DNA from: Ruania halotolerans
Lineage (GTDB): Bacteria > Actinomycetota > Actinomycetes > Actinomycetales > Beutenbergiaceae
DNA length: 64,000 nucleotides
Direction of reading: 5' to 3'
Assembly: GCF_021049285.1 (NCBI RefSeq)
Contig: NZ_CP088017.1
Coordinates: 4,165,380 to 4,229,379 of the forward strand
The position numbers and the translations under genes were made by a program. Shown one piece after another: positions 17,078-25,800 of the stretch. Positions within the stretch are counted from its first letter, which is position 1. Each line of letters begins with the position of its first letter. Below the pieces are notes generated by a model. The model made no database searches and had not been told where the DNA came from. It saw only the letters and a list, made by a program, of their open reading frames with translations.

Positions 17078-17107
17078 CCGTCTGGCTGGGAGTGGGGCAA
17101 GCGGGTT

Positions 17108-17127
17108 GAGGGCCTCCGGAAGCCCTC
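17108..17127. terminator. Hairpin after the iminopeptidase gene
   Basis: GAGGGC and GCCCTC arms separated by 8 nt that themselves contain the palindrome TCCGGA. It lies 30 bp after the stop codon and 52 bp before the next start. No U tract is present. Confidence 0.4.
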
Positions 17128-17179
17128 CGGCATGGGACCTCGCGAATCGCTCGAGCGAGACCCTCCTACGATCGAGTCC

Positions 17180-18409
17180 ATGCCCTCATTGCGACGTCGT
17201 CGCTATTCGCTCTTTGCCCTCATCCTGATCGTTGGGGTCGGGTTGTCCTCCTGGGTCACCCGCACGCCAGCGATCCGGGACGCCGTCGAGGCCTCCACAG
17301 CGCAGATGGGCATGATCCTGTTCGGCCTCAGCGTCGGCTCGATGGCGGGCGTGATCAGCTCGGGGTGGTTCGTCCGCCGATGGGGTACCCGTCCGGTCAT
17401 CGCCATCGGGACGGGGTGCGTCATCGCCGGAACGGCGCTGGTGGGGCTCGGGGCCCTCTGGTCGGCCGCGCCGGTCGTCTTCGCCGGCCTGCTGGTCTTC
17501 GGCATCGGCGGCGGGCTCGGGGAGATCGGCCTGAACATCTCCGGTGCCGAGCTGGAGCGGCTGCTCGGCCGGCCGGTGCTGCCGATCCTGCACGGCAGCT
17601 TCAGCCTGGGCACAGTGATCGGCGCGCTCGTGGGCATCGGGCTGACCGCGATCAACTTCTCCCCTGCCTGGCATCTGTTGCTCGCCGCGGCGGTGATGAC
17701 TGGCCTGACCCTCTGGGCGTTGCCGGGAGTGGTGGCCGGAACCGGGATCGAGGTCTCCGTCCGTGCCCGGTCGAGCACCCCGACGGCGGCCCCTCGCCCC
17801 AGCGTGTGGCGTGACCGCCGGCTGGTCCTGATCGGGGTGGTCGTACTGGCGATGGCGTTCGCCGAGGGCTCCGCCAATGACTGGTTGCCGCTGCTCATGG
17901 TGGACGGTCACGACGTCTCTGCCACGAGCGGTTCGCTCGTTTTCGCCGGGTTCGCTGCCGCGATGACCGTGGGCCGCTTCCTGGGCGGCCCCGTGGTGGA
18001 ACGCTTCGGGCGACCCGTGGTGCTGCGCCTGAGTGCAGTGTGCGCGATCGTGGGGATCGCCGTGGTGGTGTTCTCCCCCAGTGCGGTAATCGCCGGGGTG
18101 GCGGTGGTGCTGTGGGGGCTGGGAGCCTCGCTCGGCTTCCCGGTGGCGATCTCGGCGGCCGGAGACGATCCGGATCGTGCGTCCGAGCGGGTCAGTGCCG
18201 TGGCAACGTGCGGCTACCTGGCCTTCCTCGTCGGTCCGCCGCTGCTGGGGTTCGTCGGTGAGGAGGTCGGACTCCGGCTGGCGATGATGATCGTGATCGC
18301 GTTGCTCGTGATCGCTGCGTTCGCCGCCGGCGCCACCGGGCGCCGCGGCCGGCCGAGGGGCGCTACCGTCCCCCAGCAGTCGGGAGCGTCTCCCGGAACC
18401 ACCGGGTGA
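17180..18409 (+). CDS. MFS transporter, sugar permease/YbjJ-like
   Basis: 409-residue, 12-helix major facilitator. It begins MPSLRRRRYSLFALILIVGV at an ATG at 17180 and shows WVTRTPAIRDAVEASTAQMGMILFGLSVGSMAG, the pattern of the FucP/YbjJ-like subgroup, motif A-like residues RRWGTRP after helix 2, and the duplicated half starting near VWRDRRLVLIGVVVLAMAFAEGSANDWLPLLM. Substrate unknown; its end overlaps the end of the convergent nanE-like gene by 47 bp, and the sugar-acid and amino-sugar genes around it make a sugar plausible. A 424-residue antisense ORF over this gene is a GC shadow. Confidence 0.82.
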   Translation: MPSLRRRRYSLFALILIVGVGLSSWVTRTPAIRDAVEASTAQMGMILFGLSVGSMAGVISSGWFVRRWGTRPVIAIGTGCVIAGTALVGLGALWSAAPVVFAGLLVFGIGGGLGEIGLNISGAELERLLGRPVLPILHGSFSLGTVIGALVGIGLTAINFSPAWHLLLAAAVMTGLTLWALPGVVAGTGIEVSVRARSSTPTAAPRPSVWRDRRLVLIGVVVLAMAFAEGSANDWLPLLMVDGHDVSATSGSLVFAGFAAAMTVGRFLGGPVVERFGRPVVLRLSAVCAIVGIAVVVFSPSAVIAGVAVVLWGLGASLGFPVAISAAGDDPDRASERVSAVATCGYLAFLVGPPLLGFVGEEVGLRLAMMIVIALLVIAAFAAGATGRRGRPRGATVPQQSGASPGTTG

Positions 18410-19091
18410 TGGACGCCGGGTGCGTAATCGCTGTTCCCACGCAGACGGCGAAGGCGCCACGCTCGAGCGCTTCTGCGGCCTGTTGCGGGGTCCGTACTCG
18501 CCCCTCTGCCACCACCGGAATGCGCACCTTTTCGACGATCTCCGTCACCAGCTCCAGGTCCGGGCCCTCGCACCTCGGCCGCTCACCGCTGTAGCCGGAC
18601 AGGGTCGTGCTCACGAGGTCCGCGCCCGCATCCTGGGCTGCCACCGCATCGGCGACCGATCCGCAGTCGGCCATCACCAGTACGCCGGTCTCCGCCCGCA
18701 ACTCGGTGATGGTCTCGGCAAGGGTGCGCCCGTCCGGCCGTGGCCGACGGGTGCCATCCAAGGCGACCACCTGCGCCCCAGCCTCGGCCACGGCGAGTGC
18801 GTGCCGCAGCGTGGGGGTGATGAACACCCCCTCAGTGCCGTCCTTCCACAGGCCGATGATCGGCACGTCCACCTGCCCGGCCACCGACCGGATGTCGTCG
18901 GTCCCTTGCAGCCGGAGCCCGGCGGCACCGCCGGCCACCACGGACAACGCCACCTGCGTCGTCGTGCGGGGATCCCGCATCGGTTCGCCAGGGTAGGCCT
19001 GACAGGAGACGATCAGTTCGCCCCGCAACCGCTCCCACACAGGAACGGATGCCCGCCGGTCGTCCGTACCGACCTGCCTGCGGTGCACCAT
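18363..19091 (-). CDS. nanE: N-acetylmannosamine-6-phosphate 2-epimerase
   Basis: 242-residue TIM-barrel enzyme of the NanE family, converting ManNAc-6-P to GlcNAc-6-P in sialic acid and amino-sugar breakdown. Landmarks: ELIVSCQAYPGEPMRDP near the N-terminus (the family reads LIVSCQA...PL), PIIGLWKDG (catalytic Lys), VALDGTRRPRP, MADCGSVADA (the family has MADIST..E) and PVVAEGRVRTPQQAAEALERGAFAVCVGTAIT-like phosphate loop. Some positions differ from the NanE consensus, so the exact epimer specificity is inferred. The ATG at 19091 has GGAG 9 nt upstream. It is divergent from an ROK kinase gene, giving a nanE/nanK pair around one promoter region, and its 3' end overlaps the convergent MFS gene. 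Confidence 0.83.
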   Translation of the reverse strand: MVHRRQVGTDDRRASVPVWERLRGELIVSCQAYPGEPMRDPRTTTQVALSVVAGGAAGLRLQGTDDIRSVAGQVDVPIIGLWKDGTEGVFITPTLRHALAVAEAGAQVVALDGTRRPRPDGRTLAETITELRAETGVLVMADCGSVADAVAAQDAGADLVSTTLSGYSGERPRCEGPDLELVTEIVEKVRIPVVAEGRVRTPQQAAEALERGAFAVCVGTAITHPASITRWFRETLPTAGGR

Positions 19092-19143
19092 CGTCAATCA
19101 CTCCGTCTCACAGGGTCAGCGGCATCGCGCTCGCTGACCAATC

Positions 19144-19172
19144 ACCATAGGGTTATCTATATACCCTAGGGT
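19144..19172. promoter_or_regulatory. Palindrome pair in the nanE-nanK divergent promoter
   Basis: ACCCTAGGGT (19163-19172) is a perfect 10-bp palindrome; a second, imperfect copy ACCATAGGGT starts at 19144. The two also set up TAGGGT-n9-ACCCTA. The AT-rich TTATCTATATA between them is the best -10 candidate in the region. The UTRA regulator encoded in the nanK operon is the likely ligand. Confidence 0.5.
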
Positions 19173-19241
19173 GTTGGCAGGACGATGACCACTATGGCGA
19201 GCAGTCCTCGCTGACCGGCGAGTGAACCGCGAGGGCAAGGG

Positions 19242-20228
19242 ATGGGCAGAATGTCGCAGGTGAGTTCGGTCATCGGCGTCGACATCGGCGGTACGAAGAC
19301 GGCCGCCGCAGTGGTCGGTCCTGATGGTCGGCTCGGTCGGTTGCACACCGCCCCCACCCGGGCAGCCGCCGGCCCCGATGCCGTACTCGATGGCGTGCGC
19401 AGGCTCGTCGCTGACGTCCGGCACGAGGCTGCACGCGATGGGTGGGGCGCACCGGGTGCCGTCGGAATCGCCACGGCTGGGATGGTCGACACCGGCTCCG
19501 GTGTGATCGCCGGGGCGAACGAGACCTTCCCCGGATGGCCGGGGACTCCCGTGAAGGCGAGGTTGACTCAGGACCTCGGCGTCGCCGTCACCGTGCTGAA
19601 CGACGCCCGTGCCCATGCGATCGGTGAGGCGTGGGCCGGGGCAGCAGCCGGCGTGCCCAGCGCGCTCGTGGTGGCAATCGGCACCGGTGTCGGTGGCGCC
19701 GTAGTGTTCGACGGTCAGGTACTGGGCGGCGCCCATCATGCAGCAGGCGAGATGGGGCACATGCCGTCCGCCGGAGCGGGCGAGCTCCGCTGCCCGTGCG
19801 GACGAGTGGGGCATCTGGAGGCGGTGGCGTGCGGCCCGGCTATCGCCGAGCAGTTTCGGTTCCAGGATCCGGGCCGGCCCGCGGGGACCCCTGAGGTGCT
19901 CCGGTTGGCCGATGCCGGGAACGAGAACGCTGTTGCGGTGGTTCGCCGCGCGGGCACCGCGCTCGGGCAGGCGATCGCTGGGGTGGTCACCGTGGTCGAC
20001 CCGCACGTGGTGGTGCTCGGCGGGGGTGTGGCGGGGGCTTCGGCGGTGTGGTGGGACGCCGTCTGCGAGACTCTGCGCACGGAGCTGGTTGCTCCCCTGC
20101 GGGACATCCCGGTACGGCTGTCCACGTTAGGTGGCAACGCTCCGTTGATCGGCGCCGCCCGCTCGGCATGGCGCGTCGTTGCGGGGGCCGACGACCTCCC
20201 GAACCGTGGCAGCAGGGAGGATCAGTGA
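19242..20228 (+). CDS. nanK: ROK-family sugar kinase, probable N-acetylmannosamine kinase
   Basis: 328-residue ROK kinase. The ATP-binding DIGGTKTAAAVVGPDG is near residue 10-25, the sugar-binding catalytic Asp is in VTVLNDARAHAIGEAW, and the ATP loop is in AIGTGVGGAVVFDGQVLGGAHHAAGEMGHM. The zinc site reads CPCGRVGHLE, with His in place of the third Cys found in CxCGxxGCxE; this variant occurs in several actinobacterial ROK kinases and may still bind zinc. It faces nanE and is followed (GTGA overlap) by a UTRA regulator. The pairing with nanE is the main reason for naming it ManNAc kinase; glucose or GlcNAc kinase is possible. Start at ATG 19242; ATG 19251 is an alternative. Confidence 0.8.
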   Translation: MGRMSQVSSVIGVDIGGTKTAAAVVGPDGRLGRLHTAPTRAAAGPDAVLDGVRRLVADVRHEAARDGWGAPGAVGIATAGMVDTGSGVIAGANETFPGWPGTPVKARLTQDLGVAVTVLNDARAHAIGEAWAGAAAGVPSALVVAIGTGVGGAVVFDGQVLGGAHHAAGEMGHMPSAGAGELRCPCGRVGHLEAVACGPAIAEQFRFQDPGRPAGTPEVLRLADAGNENAVAVVRRAGTALGQAIAGVVTVVDPHVVVLGGGVAGASAVWWDAVCETLRTELVAPLRDIPVRLSTLGGNAPLIGAARSAWRVVAGADDLPNRGSREDQ

Positions 20229-20926
20229 AGAAGTACGACGCGATCGCGCGTGATCTGTCCACGATGATCGATGCCAAGCAGGCGGGCGACCGGATCCCGA
20301 GTGAGCAGGAACTCGCGGCCAGCTACGGGGTCTCGGCGATGACCGTGCGCCGCGCTCTGCAGATTCTCACCGAGGGCGGACGCATCGAGGGAATCCCGGG
20401 CCGGGGCACCTTCGTCCGTGAGCCGACCATGCGCAAGGCACTGACCTCTACCTCCTTCAGTGAGACGATGCGAGCGGCCGGTCGAGTCCCCTCGAGCCGG
20501 CTCCTCGAAGCATCGATCACCGCCGCGACCGACGCCGAGCGACGGGAACTGGACCTGGGTACCCAGGACTCGGTGCTGCACATCCGCCGGGTCCGGTACG
20601 GGGACGACGTGCCGCTGTGCGTGGAGCACACCCGACTGGCCGCCGATCGCTTTCCCGGGTTCCTCGGCCATGACCTCGAGGCATCGTTGTATGCCCTGCT
20701 GCGCACGAAGTACCGCACACAGATCCGGCGGGCACGGTTCGAGGTGGCCGCTACTCTGGTCGATGCCACCAGCGCCGAGCACCTCTCGATCGGCCAGGAC
20801 GTGCCGTGCCTACTCACCACGACGGTGGGGCACGATCAGCACGGCGACCATGTGGAGTACACCACCTCGCTCTATCGCGGGGATGTGTATCGCCTCACCC
20901 TGGAAGCAGGCGAGCGCGACGCCTGA
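20225..20926 (+). CDS. GntR/HutC-family (UTRA) regulator
   Basis: 233-residue regulator with an N-terminal GntR winged helix (RIPSEQELAASYGVSAMTVRRALQILTEGGRIEGIPGRGTFV, about residues 20-62) and a C-terminal UTRA ligand domain (RVPSSRLLEASITAATDAERRELDL... onward), the NagR/HutC class that senses sugar phosphates and related metabolites. GTG at 20225 overlaps the kinase stop by 4 bp and follows AGGGAGG, so expression is coupled to the kinase. The likely ligand is an amino-sugar phosphate of the nan pathway, and the palindromes at 19144-19172 are its candidate operator. A longer reading frame upstream is an overlap artefact. Confidence 0.87.
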   Translation: MKKYDAIARDLSTMIDAKQAGDRIPSEQELAASYGVSAMTVRRALQILTEGGRIEGIPGRGTFVREPTMRKALTSTSFSETMRAAGRVPSSRLLEASITAATDAERRELDLGTQDSVLHIRRVRYGDDVPLCVEHTRLAADRFPGFLGHDLEASLYALLRTKYRTQIRRARFEVAATLVDATSAEHLSIGQDVPCLLTTTVGHDQHGDHVEYTTSLYRGDVYRLTLEAGERDA

Positions 20927-20962
20927 GCGGCGAGCCCGCCACTGCCGGGTTAGCGTCGAGAG

Positions 20963-22705
20963 ATGAACGTCGCCGAACAGCTCGTCAGTCAGCTCCAGGC
21001 CGCAGGAGTGCGCCGCATCTACGGCATCGTCGGAGACAGCTTGAATCCGGTGGTCGATGCGGTGCGCCGCACCGGCGGTTCCGCCGAGGGTGGGATCGAC
21101 TGGATCCACGTCCGGCACGAAGAGAGCGCCGCGTTCGCCGCCGCGGCCGATGCCCAGCTCACCGGAGAGCTCGCCGTGTGCGCCGGCTCGTGCGGGCCGG
21201 GAAACTTGCACCTGATCAACGGCCTCTATGACGCGAACCGCACTGGCGCGCCTGTGCTCGCGATCGCCAGTCACATCCCGTCCGCGCAGATCGGGCAGGG
21301 TTACTTCCAGGAGACCCACCCGGACCGGCTGTTCACCGAGTGTTCGGTCTACTCCGAACTCGTCAGCACCACCGACCAGGCGCCCCGGGTGGTGCACGCA
21401 GCCATCTCGCACGCCCTGGCCAAGCGAGGGGTCGCCGTCGTGACCCTGCCAGGTGACGTGGCCGACGAAGAGGCCACAGCTCAGGCCCCGACCTATACGC
21501 CGGTGCGGCACGGCATCCTGACGCCGGATGCCGCCTCCCTGCAGGCCCTCGCCGAGGCGATCGATGACGCGAAGAACGTGGCACTGTTCGTCGGCTACGG
21601 CGCGAAGGGCGCGCACGAATTGGTGGTGGACCTCGCCGAGAAGGTCAAGGCCCCCGTCGGGCACTCGCTGCGCGGGAAGGATCTGATCCAGTACGACAAT
21701 CCCTACGACGTCGGGATGACGGGCCTGCTCGGGTACGGTGCCGCAGCCGCCGGGTTGGCGGACGCCGATCTGATCGTGCTGCTCGGTACCGATTTCCCCT
21801 ATGACCAGTTCCTCCCGGATGTGCGCACCGCGCAGGTGGATCGCGACGCGGCCGTGATCGGACGTCGCACCGAGGTCCAGATCCCGGTGCACGGGGACGT
21901 GACCGCCACACTTGAGGCGCTGCTACCCAAGATCGCGACCAAGAAGAGCCGCCGCTTCCTGGACAAGATGCTCGACAAGCACGACCGGCTGATGAACAAG
22001 TCCGTGGGTGCGTACACCAAGGACGTCGAGCACCTGCGGCCGATTCATCCCGAGTACGCCGCCTCCATCCTGGATCAGGTGGCCGCCGAGGACGCGATCA
22101 TCACCGCGGATACCGGGATGGGGAACGTGTGGACGGCGCGGTACATCAACCCGAACGGGCGCCGTGACCTGATCGGCTCGTTCAAGCACGGGTCAATGGC
22201 GAACGCGATGCCCCAGGCGCTCGGCGCCCAGCTCGCCTTCCCGGAACGCCAGGTGATCGCCGTGGCCGGCGACGGTGGCCTGTCGATGCTGCTCGGTGAT
22301 CTGCTCACCGCGGTGATGTATGAGCTGCCGATCACGGTGGTGGTGTTCAACAACTCCACGCTGGGGATGGTCAAACTGGAGATGCTCGTGGACAAGCTGC
22401 CCGACCACGGCGTCGACGTGCCCGAGGTGGACTACGCCGCGATCGGTGCGGCGATGGGGCTGCAGACGCAGCGGGTGGACGACCCGGCCGAGTTGCGCAG
22501 TGCCTTCGAGACGGCGCTGACCCACCGCGGCCCCTCGCTGGTGGACGTGGTGACCGACCCGAACGCCCTGTCGATCCCGCCCAAGATCACGAAGGATCAG
22601 GTGTTCGGGTTCGCGACGGCGCTCAGCAAGATCGTGCTGAACGGCGGAGCCGGAGAGGCGGTGTCGATGGCACGGTCGAACTTGCGGAATATCCCGCGCG
22701 GGTAG
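20963..22705 (+). CDS. poxB: Pyruvate:quinone oxidoreductase-type ThDP enzyme
   Basis: 580-residue thiamine-diphosphate enzyme with the three-domain layout of PoxB (about 572 residues), which oxidises pyruvate to acetate and CO2 and passes electrons to the membrane quinone pool via FAD. The N-terminal Pyr domain has YGIVGDSLNPVVDAVRR and the catalytic Glu in WIHVRHEESAAFAA; the FAD domain includes GMTGLLGYGAAAAGLADADLIVLLGTDFPY; the PP domain has the ThDP motif beginning VAGDGGLSMLLGDLLTAV and ending VVVFNNS. The C-terminus has an amphipathic stretch that could hold it at the membrane. The gene stands alone, 37 bp after the UTRA regulator. An acetolactate synthase role is less likely because the opening reads like PoxB. 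Confidence 0.88.
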   Translation: MNVAEQLVSQLQAAGVRRIYGIVGDSLNPVVDAVRRTGGSAEGGIDWIHVRHEESAAFAAAADAQLTGELAVCAGSCGPGNLHLINGLYDANRTGAPVLAIASHIPSAQIGQGYFQETHPDRLFTECSVYSELVSTTDQAPRVVHAAISHALAKRGVAVVTLPGDVADEEATAQAPTYTPVRHGILTPDAASLQALAEAIDDAKNVALFVGYGAKGAHELVVDLAEKVKAPVGHSLRGKDLIQYDNPYDVGMTGLLGYGAAAAGLADADLIVLLGTDFPYDQFLPDVRTAQVDRDAAVIGRRTEVQIPVHGDVTATLEALLPKIATKKSRRFLDKMLDKHDRLMNKSVGAYTKDVEHLRPIHPEYAASILDQVAAEDAIITADTGMGNVWTARYINPNGRRDLIGSFKHGSMANAMPQALGAQLAFPERQVIAVAGDGGLSMLLGDLLTAVMYELPITVVVFNNSTLGMVKLEMLVDKLPDHGVDVPEVDYAAIGAAMGLQTQRVDDPAELRSAFETALTHRGPSLVDVVTDPNALSIPPKITKDQVFGFATALSKIVLNGGAGEAVSMARSNLRNIPRG

Positions 22706-22832
22706 ACCTTCCTCAGACAGCAACAGGGCACCGTGACCTGATCGTTACATCCGGTCGTTGTGGGTGCGTACAAGAACCCGATAGACATAACCCGGGTGTG
22801 GCGACTGGGCTGCATCGTGACCCGGGGGTCTC

Positions 22833-25800
22833 ATGTCTGTCAGCACCGCGCCTGCGCGCGCCGGCGCGTCGTTCACGCGCATCATCTCCAGCGCCGTCGT
22901 CGCGTTCCTCGTCCTGGTGGGGGTGGTCGCGATTGCGGCTCCCGCGCAGGCGGCTACTCCGGTGGCGTACGGCGACACGTATGGCTCCCCGATCAGCACG
23001 CCGATCAACGTCCCGGCGCCGGGAGTGATGAGCAACGACGTCGCCGCGGCCGGCTACGAGGTGATGGTGGTCGAGGAAGAACTCTGGCCCGACTCGGTCC
23101 TCACCGTCAACGCGGACGGTTCGTTCACCCTCGACCCACGCCCGGGTTCGGCGGGTGAGCAGTACTTCTCGTACTGTCTCGCTGCCGGTGGCACGTGCGT
23201 GTCGAACACGGAGCGGGCCTACCTCTACGTCGGCCAGCCGTACCTGTACTCGCAGTCCTACCAGACGCTCGAAGGTCAGGCGCTGAGCGTGCCGGCCTCC
23301 GAGGGCCTCCTCCTGGACTCCGGCAACATCACGGATGAACCCCTGGCGGTCTTCGCCACCACGGGCGGCTCCCTGAACTGGTCAGCGGACGGTTCGTTCA
23401 CCTTCACGCCCGACGCAGAATTCACTGGCCGGGCAACGTTCGTCTACTGCGTGCTGACCGGGCAGGGCGGGTGCAAGAGCGCACCCGTCACCGGCTCAGT
23501 CGCCGTCTACCCGGCGCTGAGCGACCAGTCCTTCTCCGTCGAGCAGGACGCCTCCTATGACGGCACGCTCTATCCGGCCGCGTCCGGCGGGATCAGTTAT
23601 GTCGGTCTGGTGACGGCTTCGCCCGCAAACGGCAGCCTGGACATCACCAACAGCGGTGCCTTCACCTACACCCCTGACTCCGGCTACGCCGGCCCGGACT
23701 CCTTCTCCTACTGCCTGAGCATCGACGGGGCCGCGTGCATCAGCGGCACCTCCCCGGTCACCGCCACGGTCACCGTGACACCGGCAGAGATCAGCACCAC
23801 CATCGCACTCACTGGCCCGGCCTCAACCCGCTATGGCAGCCCGGTGGTGCTGGAGGCCACGGTGTCGCCAGCGCCCGGCAGCGGCACCGTCACCTTCCGC
23901 GAGGGCGGGCAGACCGTGAGCGGCTGCGGCGCCGTCCACGTGACTGGCGGCACGGCCATCTGCACCCCCTCGACGCCACTGCCCGGAGAGCACACCTACG
24001 TCGCCGACTACAACGGCGCCGGCCTCTACCAGGCATCGACCAGCTCACCGCACACTGTCGACGTGGTTCGGGCGCTCAGCACCACCACGCTCACCGTCGA
24101 CGACGACACCCCCGTCTGGGGCGAGTCGGTCATGTTCACCGCCACGGTGCCTGACGGCGCCACCGGCACCGTGGCGTTCGCCACGGACGAGGGTGCCCTC
24201 CCCGGCTGCGGGTCGGTGGTCCTCAGCGATGGCACAGCCAACTGCTCTGCCGCCTTCGACGTCGGCGAGCACGACGTCACTGCCACCTACTCCGGTGACG
24301 CCACCTTCGACAGTTCCTCGGACACGATCGCGATCGAGGCCCTGCGCCGCACCACCACCCTCGAATTCACCGGTCCGCAGAGCGGCACCGTCGGTGAACC
24401 CCTGGCGGTCAGCGCACTACTCACCAGCGACGCCGATCCCCTCGAGGGGATCGAGGTCTCCTTCACCCTCGCAGGCAGTTCCGCTGCGGACTGCACCGCC
24501 CTCACCGGCGACGACGGCCTCGCCACGTGCGAACTGACGGTGCCGTCCGCCGGCGCGGTATCGGTCGAGATCTCCCACGAAGGCACCGGTTACTACCTGC
24601 CGAACTCGGTCACCGAGGAGTTGCAGGTCGGCACCGCCTCGACGACCACCACCCTCACCGGTACCGAGGAGATCGTCGTCGGAGGCATGGCGAGCCTCAC
24701 CGCGACCGTGAGCCCGACCGACGGCGAGGGCACCGTGACCTTCACCGCGGGTGCGGACGCCATCGAGGGCTGCGAGGAGATCGCGCTGGCCGACGTCGAG
24801 GGTGCCTGGACGGCCGAGTGCACCACGGCCACCCTGCCGGTCGGCGAGAACGAGATCGTCGCCACCTACAGCGGCACCTCGAATTACCTCACCTCCTCCG
24901 ACACCGCGACGGTTGAGGTGCTCCGCGCCCCCGCCACCCTCACCTACACCGGCGATGTCACCGGCGTGGTCGGCGAGCCGCTTGTCGCTTCCGCGGACTT
25001 CGACGCTGCATTCGGTGGTCTCGCACCCGCCCTGGAGGGCTTTGAGGTCACGTTCACCTTCGACGGGGAGACGTGCACGGGTACGACGATCTCCCCCGGC
25101 AGCGCCGAGTGCACGTTCACCCCGACGGCGGCCCAGACCTCTCCCGTCTCCGTCTCCTTCGCGGGAACGACCGACATCACCCCGGCGCAGACCTCCGAGC
25201 CGGTGACCATCGCGGCCGCCCCCACCACGACCGAGGTCACCGGCCCGGACGCCGGCGAGTTCACCGAACCGCTGACCTTCACCGCCCAGGTCGCGCCGAC
25301 CGTCGGCGCCGGCACCGTCACCTTCACCGCCGGTGAGGAGGTGATCGATGGCTGCGAGGAGATCGCGCTGGCCGACGTCGAGGGCACGTGGGCGGCCGAG
25401 TGCACGACAGCGACACTGCCTGTCGGCGAGAGCATGGTGACCGCGTCCTACTCCGGGACTGCCGACTACGAGCCCTCCGAAGGCTCGACGCAGGTCACGG
25501 TGGCGCCCGCACCGACCGCCCTGGCGCTCGAGGCGCCCGAGACGGTCACCGTGGGTGAGCAGGTGACCCTCACGGGCACCCTCATCAACGCGGTCGACGG
25601 AGCCGTGCTAGCAGGCGCTGCGCTCACCTTCACCTGGTCCGGTGAGGAGTGCCTCGCCACCACCGACGCCGATGGCGTGGCCACGTGCGCGTTCGACGCC
25701 GTCGCCGTCGCCCAGTCCGGTGACGTCCAGGTCGCCTACGCCGGGACGGATGACTTCGAGTCCTCCTCCGCCTCCGCCGGTGTCGAGGTGCTGCCCGCAG

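Noticed and set aside
17186-18460. 424-residue antisense ORF over the MFS gene
   Set aside because: Composition (Gln/His/Arg/Gly) is that of the complement of a GC-rich membrane protein; no ribosome binding site or domain.
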